Below, in pieces: positions 12,501 to 27,500 of a stretch of 64,000 bases of DNA. Numbering within the stretch: the stretch's first letter is position 1; every line of letters starts with the position of its first letter. A program made the position numbers and the translations under genes. The stretch is from Owenia fusiformis (Eukaryota > Annelida > Polychaeta > Sabellida > Oweniidae), in contig CAIIXF020000001.1 in the NCBI GenBank assembly GCA_903813345.2, positions 14,341,915-14,405,914 on the forward strand, written 5' to 3'. Under the pieces are notes generated by a model, which saw only the letters and a program-made list of their open reading frames with translations, did not search any database and was not told the DNA's origin.

Positions 12501-15500
12501 ATCTCAAATGTACCTGTCTAGTTTGTCTACATCATAAGATCTTGGAGCACTCTGTCAAAATCTTAAAATTATCTCATCATCTGAGTCTTCTGAGATGAAC
12601 TAAAGGAGTGCTATCAACTGAAGGAGTGCTATCACTAATGTTACCACATTCACTGGATCAGAATGAATGTATCCTCCTCTGTTACTGATTAAAACACAAT
12701 TCATTGGAGTGATCAGATTTGTTCCGCTTCTCTATTCTGTTAAGCTAAGTTACTGCTCGGAATTTCAGATTAAAAGTATTCTCATTTAACATTAATCAAG
12801 GTGTTTCAAACTCCTGATAGTGGGATTGATAGCCTTCGTGAAGGTTCAACTCAACATGCCTATTGCCTTAAAACTAAGCTAAGTGCTGATTACATGTTTA
12901 CAAGAGAGTAATTCTATCAGGAAAAACTTGAAAACCGATCATATTAAAGTGTTTTGAACAGAGATCAGAGAGTGTCTTACATTCAGTTTTGTGTGGGCTT
13001 ACCATAAAACAGTTCAATTCAAGTGGGCAATTTTCACAAAGTTCACCATTTCTGGAATATTTTGTGTAATGATGAATTCACTATTTCAAATTTTAATTTA
13101 TTGAAATTTATGGTCAAATTATTAATTTGCAACATGTAAGATTCGCAAATTGAACCATAATTGAATTTTAAACACTGCAAAATATAACAAAGAAACTAAC
13201 ATGTTTTACAGTACATGTATTTTGTATTTTATTTAAATATGAAGTCATAATATTTTCAATTCACATAGGTCTGTTACTTGAGGCTCCAAGGCAAATTGAA
13301 TCAATTGAATGCAGAGCTCAGTGAACAATAATGGTGCCAGGTTGTCAAGAAAATGCCTAAGGTTACTCTTTGTTTTTCTCAACTGTATCAACAACTTCAT
13401 CCAATCTGTCAAGATACTAGATACAACCCACTGTTTTTTTTTACAGAAACAGCTTTAATCATTTCTGGACATAAAGTCCGTACTGAGAGTGATATAGTGA
13501 TAAAATTATTCTCACAAAGTGATTTTAGCTTATCATATATACATGTAGATGCTCATTAGAACATTACAAAAAAATACATGTATAATCGATTTAGAAAATG
13601 ATCTGAAAACACTAAGAAATGCTGAATCTTCTAAGCAAGTAGTTCAAAGCTGAAAGCATCAAAGTACAGCATCAATCCTGACTTGAATCCTCATTATAAC
13701 TTTATCCCACATGGGGCCAGACATATCAAAATCGCTGACAGCAAGCTTTCAACTACGATTATGGTATTATTGAAGTATGTATGAACATATCAGTAACAAA
13801 TTGATTTTTCAGACTGGCTTTGTTTTTGTGCCTGAATAGCCAACTAGCTAGTAAAATACAATGTAATGAGAAAACATAGAAGTTTTTCATACTTAAATTC
13901 CAGTTCCTAAAAAGGGACGGCTTTGTCTTGTTTGGTGTAAATGTTGTCAGTTCAATGGATGGTATCGCCTTGTTTGATTTAGGAGTTAGCAGTTCGATAG
14001 ATGGTTTTGTCATGTTTGATTTAAATCAAACATCAATGTGTAACATCAATCAACTAAGTAAGGCATCATGGAGGCATTTTGAAATATTTCTTTTGCTTTT
14101 GGCAATCCTTTTGAAAAAGTGGCCATTTGATAAAAACAATTCTGCAACATCTATACTCAATAAATTTTGCCACTTTAGGTTTTATTAACAGGCTCGGGAA
14201 GATATAAAGTAAAGTAAAATCAAATCAAATTCAAGATTGGTGATTTGTGCATCTATTTGTTTCTGTATCTTCATCTAATATTTTGATGCATTCCCTCACT
14301 TGACTTAAAGAAGATTACTTAAATATGCCAATTATCAAACACCATAAAACATAATCTTGGCTCAAAGGATTTCCTTCTGATCAACAGCAAGTCCCTGTCC
14401 TGATAAGTAGCAGAGAAAGATGCCATCAGTAGCATATTATTGCTAAGGATAAGTATAATTATACTAAAGAAACCTGATTATGCCCTTTATGCCTCAGATC
14501 AGAACAAGATAAAACTTGTATTTTGTTGCTTTTATTACTTAGGAATTCACCTGCAGATCCGGGAGAATCAGAAATGGTGATTGCATTTTTACTAGATAAA
14601 CATCTATTGAATATGAAATCGGAACTTAATCTATAAGAAACACAGAAAGGTGTCTTAGGTGACATCTCAAAATGCTCCCAATGAAGTATTATAGATTGAT
14701 AAAGGAGTCCAAATCCCTACAACAGGTTTGAAAGACCTTTTGTTGACATTAACATGAAATTCATTTTCGAATCATTTTCTATTTTTACGAAGGCCCCCCA
14801 CGAAGTGGGCGGAGCCATTCGTTCTATGGACCGACTGTCGACCAGTCACGTGACCAAAAGTCCGCCATTATTACCTTATATGGCATATCATCAAAGCAAC
14901 GATCACGACGTCATATGTTGTGTTTGTGATGAAGATATGACGTAATATAACATAAATTATGACATCAGTTACTTATTGCCCTATCAACTAAATAGACAAG
15001 AAAGCTAAACGTCACACATCACAGTGTTTATTATATTTTAATTTGTGACGTCATTAACATGTTACCTAGCAAACAGAAAACAAGCAGTAAAATGTAGTTT
15101 GTTCATTGTCTTTCTCTGTGGTATTTCCATAAAAAGTGGATCAATTTTGTCAAAATAGCATTATGGCCTTCGTATTTTTCTAGTGTCATTTTCACTTGAT
15201 TTTCTTGTTTCAGATTTAAACTTTGATTGACCATTTACACTTTCATCATCTTTTGTGTTACAATAACATAACAGATCCGCACATAGCTAGCTTTTGCAAA
15301 GGGGTTAACTCCAAAAAATCAAGGGCAGGTTCACATTTGACAATTTTGGCCCTGAACTCACTTGAAAAGTGCATGAAACTCATAGAAGTGCTCTATGATC
15401 TATCACTTTGTTTAAATGGTAAATTATGGCTTTTCTGACCTAGCTTATCTGGACTAATGAAACAGCCATTAATAATATAAACTGACAACTTGACACACAG

Positions 15501-18500
15501 ATTTGTACCAGTTCTTTTTTAACCTTATAAACACTGGATTGTGATCTTGATTATGCTCTACCCTTTCCATTTGTTCAACTTTGTTTCTTAAAAAACGCTT
15601 CGTATTCACTCTTTCAGTTTACAATAAATCTCTTAACTCATTTAGTATATACGGGGCAGAGGGTAGTGTATAACTAGACTGCGTGCAGGGTAAATTCAGA
15701 ATTCTGTCATAAATATATGTAAACCAAATGAATCTCATTGTTAGTATAAAAATATTTTAGAGACAACTTTCCAATGATGTATTAAATTTGAAAGAAATGA
15801 CCACAGAGGCTTCATCTCAGAATCATCAAGTGTCAATTATACAAAGCCAGTGACGAATAAATATTGACTCTGTGTTAAGTACAACCCACAGTGTCCAGTA
15901 TTTGTATTCAATTCCAAAATATCATTTCGTATTTGTCGATCTGCATATGATGTTTACATATTGGAAAACGTTGGTACATTTGAGATGATCGATCGATGCA
16001 CAGAAGAAAGAAGGTGTGTATTTTACGTCAGTGTGACACTTAGGTATTAAGTTGATTTATTTGTGATTGTATCGCTGAGATTTGTATTGATGGTGACATT
16101 GACACATTTCAGTTAAATGATCCTGTGAACCAAATACTTAGCCTAATCCACAATGCGTGGTGAACTGTCAAGTTAAATAACCTGAGGGTGAAAAAGATCT
16201 TTCTGAACACAACAGGCACGCAGCCAGTTTTTGCCAAGGAGGTCTAACATTTTAAAAAATTCTATGGGGTTCACTTTTGACAACTTCAGCCCTAAAATGA
16301 CCAAAATCACTTGAAAAATAATCAGAATGGTGAACCCACCAACCCCCCTACCAAGGCTATGCACCTGCACAGTTTCGTTTTCTCTCCCATTTAACAGATC
16401 AAGATGAAGCCCAACCTGAGGAAAATGAGATGCATATACAAGCTTAATCTAATGGATGACCACTGATATGCTGGTATTTTGTAATTAAAAATAATACGAT
16501 AATAACATTGCTGAATCAGTCCATTAATCATACTCAGCCATCATTCCCTTTATTCATAAATACCTTAAGACAAGTCAAGATAGCATGAATGCTATTTGTA
16601 CCTTAGCTAGAGTCACAGAAGCAGAAGTTCAATTAAATAAACACTATAAGTTGGAGGGACCTTGAATACCAAATGGGCTAACATTGTCAACCTTCAGTAC
16701 GGTACAGCCTTGTTGAAAAGTAACAAATGCTTACTCAGTCCATGTATTGAATGCATCCTTTAATTTTCATCCTCTGAACACAGGCCTCCAGAACTCGTAC
16801 CTTCTTCTTCCATAAGGAAGGAGCATAATGGATGATGTCTGGGGCACTGCATTCGGAAGATGTTAATAGTGTGAGGCAAGAAAAATATGACTCTAAATGG
16901 GTTTGGTTACTCATACAGATGGCAGATTAAGAGGGAATTGTTTGGAATTTCCTGTTCAAGAAGATTAATCAAAATTTCAGTGTTTTTGGTATAATCTTTG
17001 AGTTATTTGGAGTTATATTGAAATGAAAATGAAACAGTCGACCTCACGACATTTTAGGCCATTTTTGAGTCCTTAAGCACATTGGCTTGGAATGAAGTTA
17101 GCTATAAGAACATATCAATTATGGTCCGAATCATTTCATCAGACCTAATGAGATTGGCAAAACATGCTGATCCCAACTTCATAAGGCATTTGACATGACA
17201 AAATGTAAGTTATTGCAAATTGTTATACGCTGAACTCCAAACCCAAAAGACCATCTCATCCTCAAAAAAGTTGGAGACTAATAATGTTACCATTTGGTGA
17301 CATAATGAAGACATTATAATTAGCAGAGGTACAGTTATGGTATTCCATGACAATATTTATCAGACTGGTCCATAGAGTTATAGGATTATTTATGCTTGAT
17401 TTAGACTTTCATCTATTGAGAGTCCTAAAATACTGTCTTTCAATGAGAATTGGTATTAAACATGAGAATGTACATGTCAGAATTAATTTCACCAGATCTG
17501 GCAAAGTCTATTGATCCAAATTCATATTAGGGTCATAGTTTATAGGTTTATCTATTTTCTATTTATGATCTTGATTAGTAAATTTGGTCACTTCCAGCTG
17601 ACTTGTCTATTCTAAAAAATATCAAAATGGCAAAAACAATATAGTTTACAGTCATCATCATCAAATTTTAGGAGACTTAAGAGTCGGAAGAAATCTCTCT
17701 TGGGAACATTGCAAATAAAACCCAACTTTTACTTTTAGGGACTAATATAACAGCAACGCGTAGCAAATCAAAAGAACACTCATAGGGCGCCATTTTTCAA
17801 AACGGGCACTTGCTATAGTCAAACTGTGATTAGAGAGTAAAATGTGCTTCACACATAAAATTTCGGCAAAATCGCTCTGCTACTTTTCCAGTTATAGCAA
17901 AAATGTAAAATAACATACATAAAATGGCATTTTCCAGAATGGCTGCTCACTAGCCAAATTGTCATGAGAAACTATAATATATAATTGATCCACTATTTTT
18001 CGAGTTTTCAAAATGACAAACAGTCATACGCAAGGAGCCATTCTCTGAAACATCAACCCCCAAACATGAGTGACTGACAGACTAGACTGAAGGTATTTCT
18101 GCACAGCGTAGTCCCATAACAGAATCTTTTGAATCTGAAAGTGCCAGAGTAAAAAGTTGCATTGAGATCCTATTTGTATCATTAATATCAAATCCATAAC
18201 ATATTCCAGATTAAAATCTTTACATAAATAAGTCAATTTGATTTTTATTGATAGTGACCCATTTAGCAAGAATCCCAGTTTTTAAACCAGGATATCAACT
18301 AATCACTGATACATGGATTTGTACAAGGATGTCGGTTACATTCTCTAGGTTTACAGCTGATATTTTGAATCTGCATCAAATACTCTGTAAGATTATATTG
18401 AAAAACACTCAAGAATATAATTGCTTGAATATAAGTAGGTTTTCCTTAGTGCCTCATATCCTGATTGAGCTAGTTATTTATATAAATAGAATCAAAACAG

Positions 18501-21500
18501 ATCAGAAACAATTCATTTTTCGATCTGTGGATAATGATAATCTATAGTGACAATAGCATATGTGGAAGCTGCTAGGATTCAAGAGGCATTGACCTTTTCA
18601 TAAGACAACAGACCAAGTCCTCGAAATAATTCCTCTCAATACTTCGTAGAACTACCTGGGTATTGATTGCTCCTAAAATGACTACCTTCTATAAGATGTA
18701 AACACTGACCCTTCTCATCAGACAACGGACCAAATGTTCAAGCAGGATACAATAATTTCTCACTCTCGCAATTAAGAAAACAAGTGCCTGGACATGGCTG
18801 CTGTAAGAATATTCCTCTGACCATCCAAACCCAATATCCTGTTGAGTACAGAGCTGATAGATCAATCAGTTGAGTAAATCATCTTAAATGTATTTCAATT
18901 TATTGAGCAATGTTAACATGAAAATGCCAGAAATCACCATTAGTGGAACAATGAAATTCAATTAAGTCCATTTATTTGGTTAGTTCCGACCATGTAACCT
19001 CTATTTCCCTCCTAATATTAGATATAAGTAAGATATGTTCTGCACTTAGCAGAAGTTCCGCCAAATATATATTTAGAAGTCTATCTGGTACCCGGACTAG
19101 TACACGAAATGGTATCTTTCTGATTTGTCTAATACTGTTCCCTCAGTAAATAAACAGGGGCTCATTACCAAAAACCGTCATCAAGTTGAGAATTTCTAAA
19201 TCATTTTTTTTGTAGCCATGGATATAATGATGTCATAGGAAGAGAACACTCCAAGGCTCAGAAATTCTTAAACTTGATGAAAGTTTCAAGATACTGTAAA
19301 TACTATGGTGATCAATAATTTTGCAACCACAGTCCCTGATGTGACTTGACTGACTGGTCTATTCAGAAAACTGACAAATTCAGATATTGTACAAAATTAA
19401 TATAGTGTCCATTCAGTGACAAAGACATAACTATCTGTTTTCAAATGTTCATAAAGGCTAATTATCTAAAAAGCATTAAAAGTAAAAATCAAATTTCTGC
19501 TTCTGCTTCCACTAAATCTGGACAACAGGTCAATTTCTATTCAACATACAAACAATTGATACAAAGTAAACCTCTTATTCTCAAAATGGACACTCCTTTA
19601 ACTTAAAAGATATCTGGCTTTGTCAATATTTTCTGGACAAACATAGAAAGCACGACCATGCAATAACTCCTCCATTTTGGTGTTGGACTATGGTCAAAAG
19701 TTAAGCCAATCAGAGTCAATTGCTGTGGCTTTGATCGATCATTGATCACTGAGAATACAAATCAATGACCAATTTTGATATTATGTCTTCAACATTCATG
19801 GGCCAATCAGCAATGATAAGTCTCTCGTTTGTTGCATTATCTTGCACAAGAACAACAGCGTCCAACTTTGACAAAGATCCACCCCTCTCAAAAATGACTT
19901 ACATTTCAGCAATTAAATTCAGCAAAGACTAAATTGACTCCATTCTAAACTTACATCACACGAAGGCCTTAACCCTTCAATAACATCTATTAGACTCAGA
20001 CAGGCATGATTAAATACACGCAAATATAGAACCTTAGCCTATATTAGATCAACAGATGTGCAAAAGTATACACTGATGCCTGGCATAACATAATTATCTC
20101 AACTTTTAGAACAAATATACATTTATTTGGTTTTATTGGAAATTTGCAGAAATGGAATATCCAATAATTATTTTATTTTCATAATCCAGATCTAACATAC
20201 ATATTTTATGGCTACAATAAATATAGGTTGTGTTATATGTCTGAAAAAAAGTAAAGAGCAAGAATCTCAATATGCCCATTTAACATAAGCTTTACATCTA
20301 ATAAGAATTTTTGAAGGTACATGTACATCCAAAAGATATGAAACTATATATACATGTATAGGAAAAGAGACAAGATGTCAAACAAAATCTGTTAATTTAG
20401 CCTCTGGACCGTAACTTCTATCTACTTCACCTCCTTGTAGAACCTATAGAAATAAATCCAGGCATTCAGGAGAAGTCTCAATCGTACACTGGGCACAAAA
20501 CTGCTGTTGAACGTGTGTACAGTAAAACAGCTCTAATTTGATCGATAATGGGTTGGGCCAAAGTGTTTGGATTAAAAGGTGTTCAAATTTCAAGGTTTTT
20601 AAGGATGAGAGCCACTGTAAGTGAATAAAGAAAAAAAAGTGTTCACATTGAGAGGTGTTTGGATTAGAGAGGTGTTCACTTATACAGGTTTTGCCATAAT
20701 ACCTTGTAATACAAGGTTTCGGTTATGTACCTTTAAATGCAAGACAACGACACATCTCTGATGTTCAATGATCTGCTAAAGTAATCTTAGTCGAATTGAA
20801 GGTTGCCGTAATCACAATATTACACTAAGGCTTATTGATTGACACAAATACATGGTGTCCCGGAACTCAAGAGAATTTAGTTTTCTGATTATGTAATATG
20901 AATAAGATATTCAATTTATTTACATGGATGAGACTTAAATCAAGATTACAAATTTCTAGATAACTTGTGCATGGAATAATAAAGGTTCCTAACAGATGAA
21001 ACATAACCCAATAGAATTTCCTTTGTACTCCACATTGAATGAAATCATTTTCAAAACTTTGAATTGCCATTGTTAAATTGATACATGAACAATATTTAAT
21101 AAAGAAATCCCTATTCAATTCTCCCCACCATAATAGTAGGATATACTTTACATTACAAAAAAATGTAAACATGATTTGATTTGTTATCAGCAAGTCTCTT
21201 TCTTATACAAGATGTTTAAACAGTGAGGTAGAAAGCAATAAAAACAAGTGACAACATGCTTAGAAACACTATGCTATTCAAAAGTATTGTTTTGATAACC
21301 TAACTAACATTTACACTGGCCTCAACCAACGTCTCATTTGTTGTCATATGTCAGTTGCAAAATAACTAGATGTGATGGATTATGGCTCAGAGAGTAATAA
21401 TTTCAAGATAAGCACCGAAGTAAGATGTTATTTCAAAAAGTATTAGGTCAAAATAGTGAAGACTAACACATGTGAACCTACTTTTCACTAGATGTTTGTA

Positions 21501-24500
21501 TTATTTCATTGCCGTAGATTGTTTTTATGAATTTGAATACTAAAAGAGTACCTTCACTTCTACCGAAAGTATTCTTAATTAATACCTCCTTTATGTAACT
21601 CTTTGAACTTCAATTTTCATTTCAAAATGATCATATTATTTCTCTTTATGTATACAAGACAGAGTATAATAGCGCAGTGTAAGAGGTTACTTCGAACTGT
21701 GAAAGAATTAGAACTACCGTACAGTATGAACTATGAAGAACAATTTGCCTTACACACAAATACTTCATCGATTTGTAACTGCGCGTGCCATACTGACATA
21801 CAGAGCATATGGTCTCATCTTCCCATATTTCATACCTTGAGTGTCTTTCTTAAGCTAAGAGGAAATAGTCCAATATGAGTCAAGTTCCAAGAGATACCTG
21901 GAGGATCATATTTAATACAACCTTTTCTCTTGCCTTTGATTCCCTTGAAAATGATTCTTTTGTCTGATGTATCGATTCTAAGAATTAATTCCCAGCTTAA
22001 TTCCTTGTCTGAATGATCTTATACAAGAGACTTCGTTGTAGCGCATCTTTTTGTATGTTCTGCAATGATATAGCCTTGATGCAAGTCCACGCTATTTACT
22101 TTAGTGATAAGTTGATACAGACTAAGAAAGAGTAGCATAGATACTGTCTTTGAAGGATAATGGAAGGAAAGTAGAAACTGAAGAAAAATGTCCAGGGTAT
22201 GTTTCATGAAAAGCTGAGTTGCTATATCTAGTTCTTGAGTATACTGATCAAAAATCATTAAAGTAAATGATAGAATCCAGGGAACATCTATAATTTCAAG
22301 GCATTATAGAAACTCAATGCGAATTGTATATCAGCAGTTAATAGATACGATTCTATTATTATTTACTTCAATGATTTTGGATCAGGATAGTCTAGAACTA
22401 GATATACATTTGTAGTTTGTACAGTATCTCCATTTCCACCAAAAGATGTCCCCGAATCTTGGAATGACTTGAGAAACATACAATAAATATTATGAAGAAT
22501 ATAAAGATGGCCAAATCTCAAAAGTGGGGAATAATATGGGAACTAAAAAGAATGACCAAGTCTCAATAATGGGAGAATGACATGAAGAATATAAAGTGTG
22601 AACAAATCTGAAGAATGGGAGAATGATATGAAGAATATAAAGTGTGAACAAATCTTATGAATGGGAGAATGATATGAAGAATATAAAGTGTGAACAAATC
22701 TCAAGAATGGGAGAATGGGAGAATACAGGAGAACTAATTATGAAGAAGACCAAGGGAGTGAAGGAAATTGAAGAGCTCTCTTCATTTTGATTGATGTTAT
22801 TTCCAATCTTAACAATCAACATTCTCTTGCAGAACACATCTATAAAGAACAAAAGTTTGAAAGTCAATATTTCAATATCAGGATATAAGATTAATAGCAA
22901 TGACCCGGTCAATGATCAAAATATATCAAAGTCAGGCAAAATGTCATAGTTTGAAACTCAAAACACACAAGAATTTTCACTTGCCATGTTTTACAATCAA
23001 AAGTAATTGAAAGGAGGGAAATCTGTAAGGCAAATGTGATAATTATTGTTCTACCAAAATACAAATATCTTGGAAATAAAATACCTTATGGAATATGACT
23101 AAAAACAGAGATGCTTTATGGCCATACTACTAGCTACAAAGATTGAATATCAATTTGCCTTTTAGCGATATGCTTTTCTGAATCGAATTAATTTCAATGT
23201 CAACACTTCTGCAAACACGAAGTTATCGATCATGTCAGCTGTAATCAATTAAAATGTAAATGATATTTTAAAGAACAATAAAGTATGTTTTGCCTCAGAT
23301 AGATGTGTCAAAAAGTAATTATATTTAGTATTTCTAAGTGCATACCAAGGCTTTATAGAATAAATGATGACATTTAGTATATAATCATTTATCAAAAACA
23401 AAACATGTGAGTTTTAAGTCTCAAGTACTCGTGGTTTTCAATATCTGCGGTTTTCATGTAATCCCGGCATAGTACTACATGTAGATGGCTAATATCAGGC
23501 ATAAACTTATTTACAATGGATAATTTTCTGCTAGGCTTGCGATAAAGTAAATATATTTTCAGATTATCATCACTGATGAGGAAATGGATCTTTTTCCAAT
23601 ATTTGAATAAGTTCAAAAATATATGAGGCACAAGGATATTGTTTAAACAGTATTTGCAATTGGCCTTGGAAAGATCATACTTTGAATACTTTAGGAGGTC
23701 AAAAAAGTTTGTAAACAAAATGACAGTTTTATCACTTTTCTCTAAGGCAGGTGTCCATACAGACAATAAACCACTGAATTTACAGGAGATAATCAATGGT
23801 TTGTTTTCATTTATCCCCAAGGTAACCATTTTTATCAATGATCAATCAATGTGTTCAAGGACACGATACTGTTTTTGGGAAATACTGGTGAAAAATCATG
23901 CTAGCAGGGTCTTTAGGGGATGTGCACAACGAGAAACACTATATAATAAACATCAATACGACGAGATAATAGATTTATTATCCAAATTGAATAATAACTA
24001 ATAAGATCAGTTACTGTTGAATAACATTCTGCCTGGGATTTGTTATTAATCATATAGAAGTCTTATCCGAACAGCTTACATGTACGTATTATCCGTTGCG
24101 GCGATTTACAATTTTACATATCTAATTAGCAAAGTAAATAAACATGCGTCGACGCAGTCGCAGTTGACTATGAAAAGCTCAATCATCAATCTTATTTTTA
24201 TTTTCTTGATTTAAAGATTTATTATGTTTAAAAAAGAAAATGTTTGATTTTTAAGTTCAACCTTTAATTCTTATTATCAAGAACGCGCATGCAAATTCGC
24301 CAACCATGTACATTGTTTGCAGTCTGAGCAATTTAATGTAAATCATTGTATATTTTTCGATATACTGTAATACTATTCATTATTTGTAAAATTGAACCGA
24401 GTATAATCTAAAATTAATCAGCTTTAAATACATTATATGTCATAAAAGTTGCCTTAAAACAATACAATTCGTGCGTTTGTAAATGCTCTAAAGCCCCGCT

Positions 24501-27500
24501 AGTATACGAACGAATCCTAAATAGAAATGAGTAAAATTCGTTCCCATTAGTGTGTACACGTTCTACACCGAGACTTCTCCTTTAAATCAAATCAGTCCAC
24601 TAGTATGAGTTTAGAATGGACAGAGGGACGGATGTCTTCATTCAATGGGATGATTAAGATATTTCAAAAGCAGTGTCATTCTTCTATGCATACATCACTC
24701 CAATCATAACATAAAACAAGCTGTTTATTTTAAAACTATTCTTTACGAATTTATGATAAGTGTATAATGTTCAATCATACAAATCGCAGTCAGTGATTGT
24801 TCTCCACACTCACCCCTCCCCTTCCTGACATGAACTATTTTGTAAAACCATTGACAGTGTGGAAAGGATTCTTACACTCGAGTGTCAAGGGGGGGGGGGC
24901 AGTTACAGAAATATACAAGGCGATGGTTCAAATTGGACAATTTTCAAAACTGCTCAACATGGTGAAAACTTCACGTTTTTAAAGAATGCTTGCCCGGCGA
25001 GTGGTTTGCTCTGGATTGCGAGAGAACAAAAACTTTGAGTTAGGATTTTTCCTAATACTATCTATACTAAACAACTTTTTAAACCGTCTCTGACTACATA
25101 TCATGCCAATTAATACCATTATTGTGTTGACAGGATTAAATATGATATCTATGGAATTATAATTTAATGAACTCAATAGTCTAAATGATAATAAGTTCAT
25201 AATTTAGTCTTGGCTGACTAGTCTTGCATCATCAGAGTTGGATTGAAAATACCTCCCTAAATCAAATATTTAAAATTTACAAATTTACTAGTGTACGGGG
25301 TGGGGAAACAAGTCTCCATCCAACCACTAAAGTTTAAAAGGAAGACTATAGTGTCCCGTGAATTCATTATAATTATCTTAGACAATAGTGAAGCGGTACA
25401 ATCATTGGAGTGTTAATTAATCGGAATGCAAGTTTGATTTAAAATAACTCTTTTGGATCAAATATTTAAATTCTACTAGAATGCGGGGAGTGGAAACAAG
25501 TCTCCATTCAAGCACTAAATATCAAAAGAAAGATTTCAGTACCCACTAACTTCACTCCCGGACTTCACTATTCACCACCACCTCTCCCCTTCCCCAAGTA
25601 TCCCTTATGACCCCAGAATGTTCGTTTCTGTGCCCCCCCTGTCCATGGCCAAGTAATCTATGTGTATATTGGCTCCCTCCCAAAGGTGGGAAAACCAGAT
25701 GCAGGCATAGACATTGACAAGGTGAGGGGATTTAAATATAAAAATAGTCTTGTTTTTGGCCCCGACTTATATATTTTGGCACTGTTTAACGAAGCCGGTT
25801 TAAGGAATGAGAGGCAGAAATAATTCCTAGAAATAAGATGGCCTAATCGCGATAGCCGCGACCCCTTTGTCTTTATCCTTCCACAATCGGCAGATAAGAG
25901 TGGCTCTGGCATACCAGAATGAGATGGCCTGTCTTTACCGTAATCAAGATATGGTACCTAACCGCAGGTTAAGATTGTTAAAACGCTGAAAATAAAACTT
26001 GATTCCTCTCAATTTACATAAAAATGAAACAGATTAGATTCGAATCTCAGTCACACCAGCACCACTGGTCAAAGGAAGTACAAATATCTATATTAATCAA
26101 ATGTCTGAGAATTTGATAACTGTCTGGGATCCAATGTTAATTTTATTGAAGCAAACTAAGAAAAGATGAATTTTAAACGTTTAGAGGGAAAAGTCAAATA
26201 TGCATTGATACCCTAAAAATAATTCATTAAAGTGTCGTACACATTTTATAACATTTATATAAATAAAACAAATAAAGCACAACCCTAATGCCCTATAATG
26301 AATTCATATCGGCGCTAAACGGCCCTTGCAATAAAAACGCATCGAAGCAGGGAATGCTTGGAAAATTCTTCCGAGACTGACTTTTGTTATTTCAAAATTG
26401 AAATATGCCTAATTTCTATGAACACGCGATCTTTTTCCCTGGGTTTTACTCTATTTTAGATTTACTAGAAAAATGTTTATATGATGATTGCGTTTGCTTC
26501 TCACGAGTTCATTGAAACGTTCAGTCGTAAAACTTTAGAGATCAAAAGACTAATTAGGCACCTGATTGCGAAAATTTGATTGCATTTCGATCGCTGGGAT
26601 TTTACAAACGTATTGTTTAAGTATCGATCGTGTTCTTGGGATCTTGATAACTTCCTATTTTAAGTTTTGGGTTGAAAGCAATGAGTATGTCGGACTTTCT
26701 CAAGTCCACATAATGAAACAATATCCCTTTATATTAGTCCAATCGGAATTTGCATAAACATACCAGTTTTATATTGCAAAAAGAACTGTAATTAATAGCC
26801 TACATAAAAGCATCATGATAAATAAAACATTAAAGCATATATAAAGCCTATTGTTATCGCACCCATCGCACCCCCCCCCCCCCCCTCCTGGCTACGCCTA
26901 TGGATATTTTGGCAACTTTCACGTTTACCCCGCCCCCTAATAATTCTTGCGCCCCCTCTAAATATCAGACCCGTCAGGCGTTGAGGCATGGATCAGGATA
27001 CCCTGACTCCCAAGCTGTGCGACTTCTGGTAACCGCTACACCTATATTCCCGGGGAAAACGCTTTTAGAAAAATTGTCAAATATGGTCGTGTGTGGGCGG
27101 AGGAGGAGGAGAGGGGTGCGTGCATTGTGTGCGACCCTTCATCAGTTGTGTACCTTATTTTTTGTATGAATTTCTTCCGAATAGTTATGCTAGAGGGGTT
27201 CTGATATTTATTTCTGTTTTCAAATGAAATAATTTCACCCTTGCCCGACTGACTTGTAGATAATGCACGAATCAAATAGCATGGAGATCAGATAATCAGA
27301 TTGATTCGTATTTTCGCAATCAGATGAATTAACTTATTGTTTTCTTTGATCAAAAGGCGGTTTGAAGCTACTTTTACAGGATTTGTAAATTCGCAATCAG
27401 ACTAGCTTATTTTAATATTTAGTCAGTGCAAGAGGAGGGGACTATAATGTAGAAAATTGTTTTGATTTCGACACTAACTGAATAATTTATCACAATTGTT

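Noticed and set aside
20867-21193. 108-codon minus open frame
   Set aside because: AT-rich hydrophobic sequence without known motif, splice sites or conservation signals; consistent with chance in intronic DNA.
23392-23838. 148-codon minus open frame overlapping the plus frame at 23.6 kb
   Set aside because: No recognisable domain, no splice context, and the composition on the opposite strand looks more protein-like; probably a shadow or chance.
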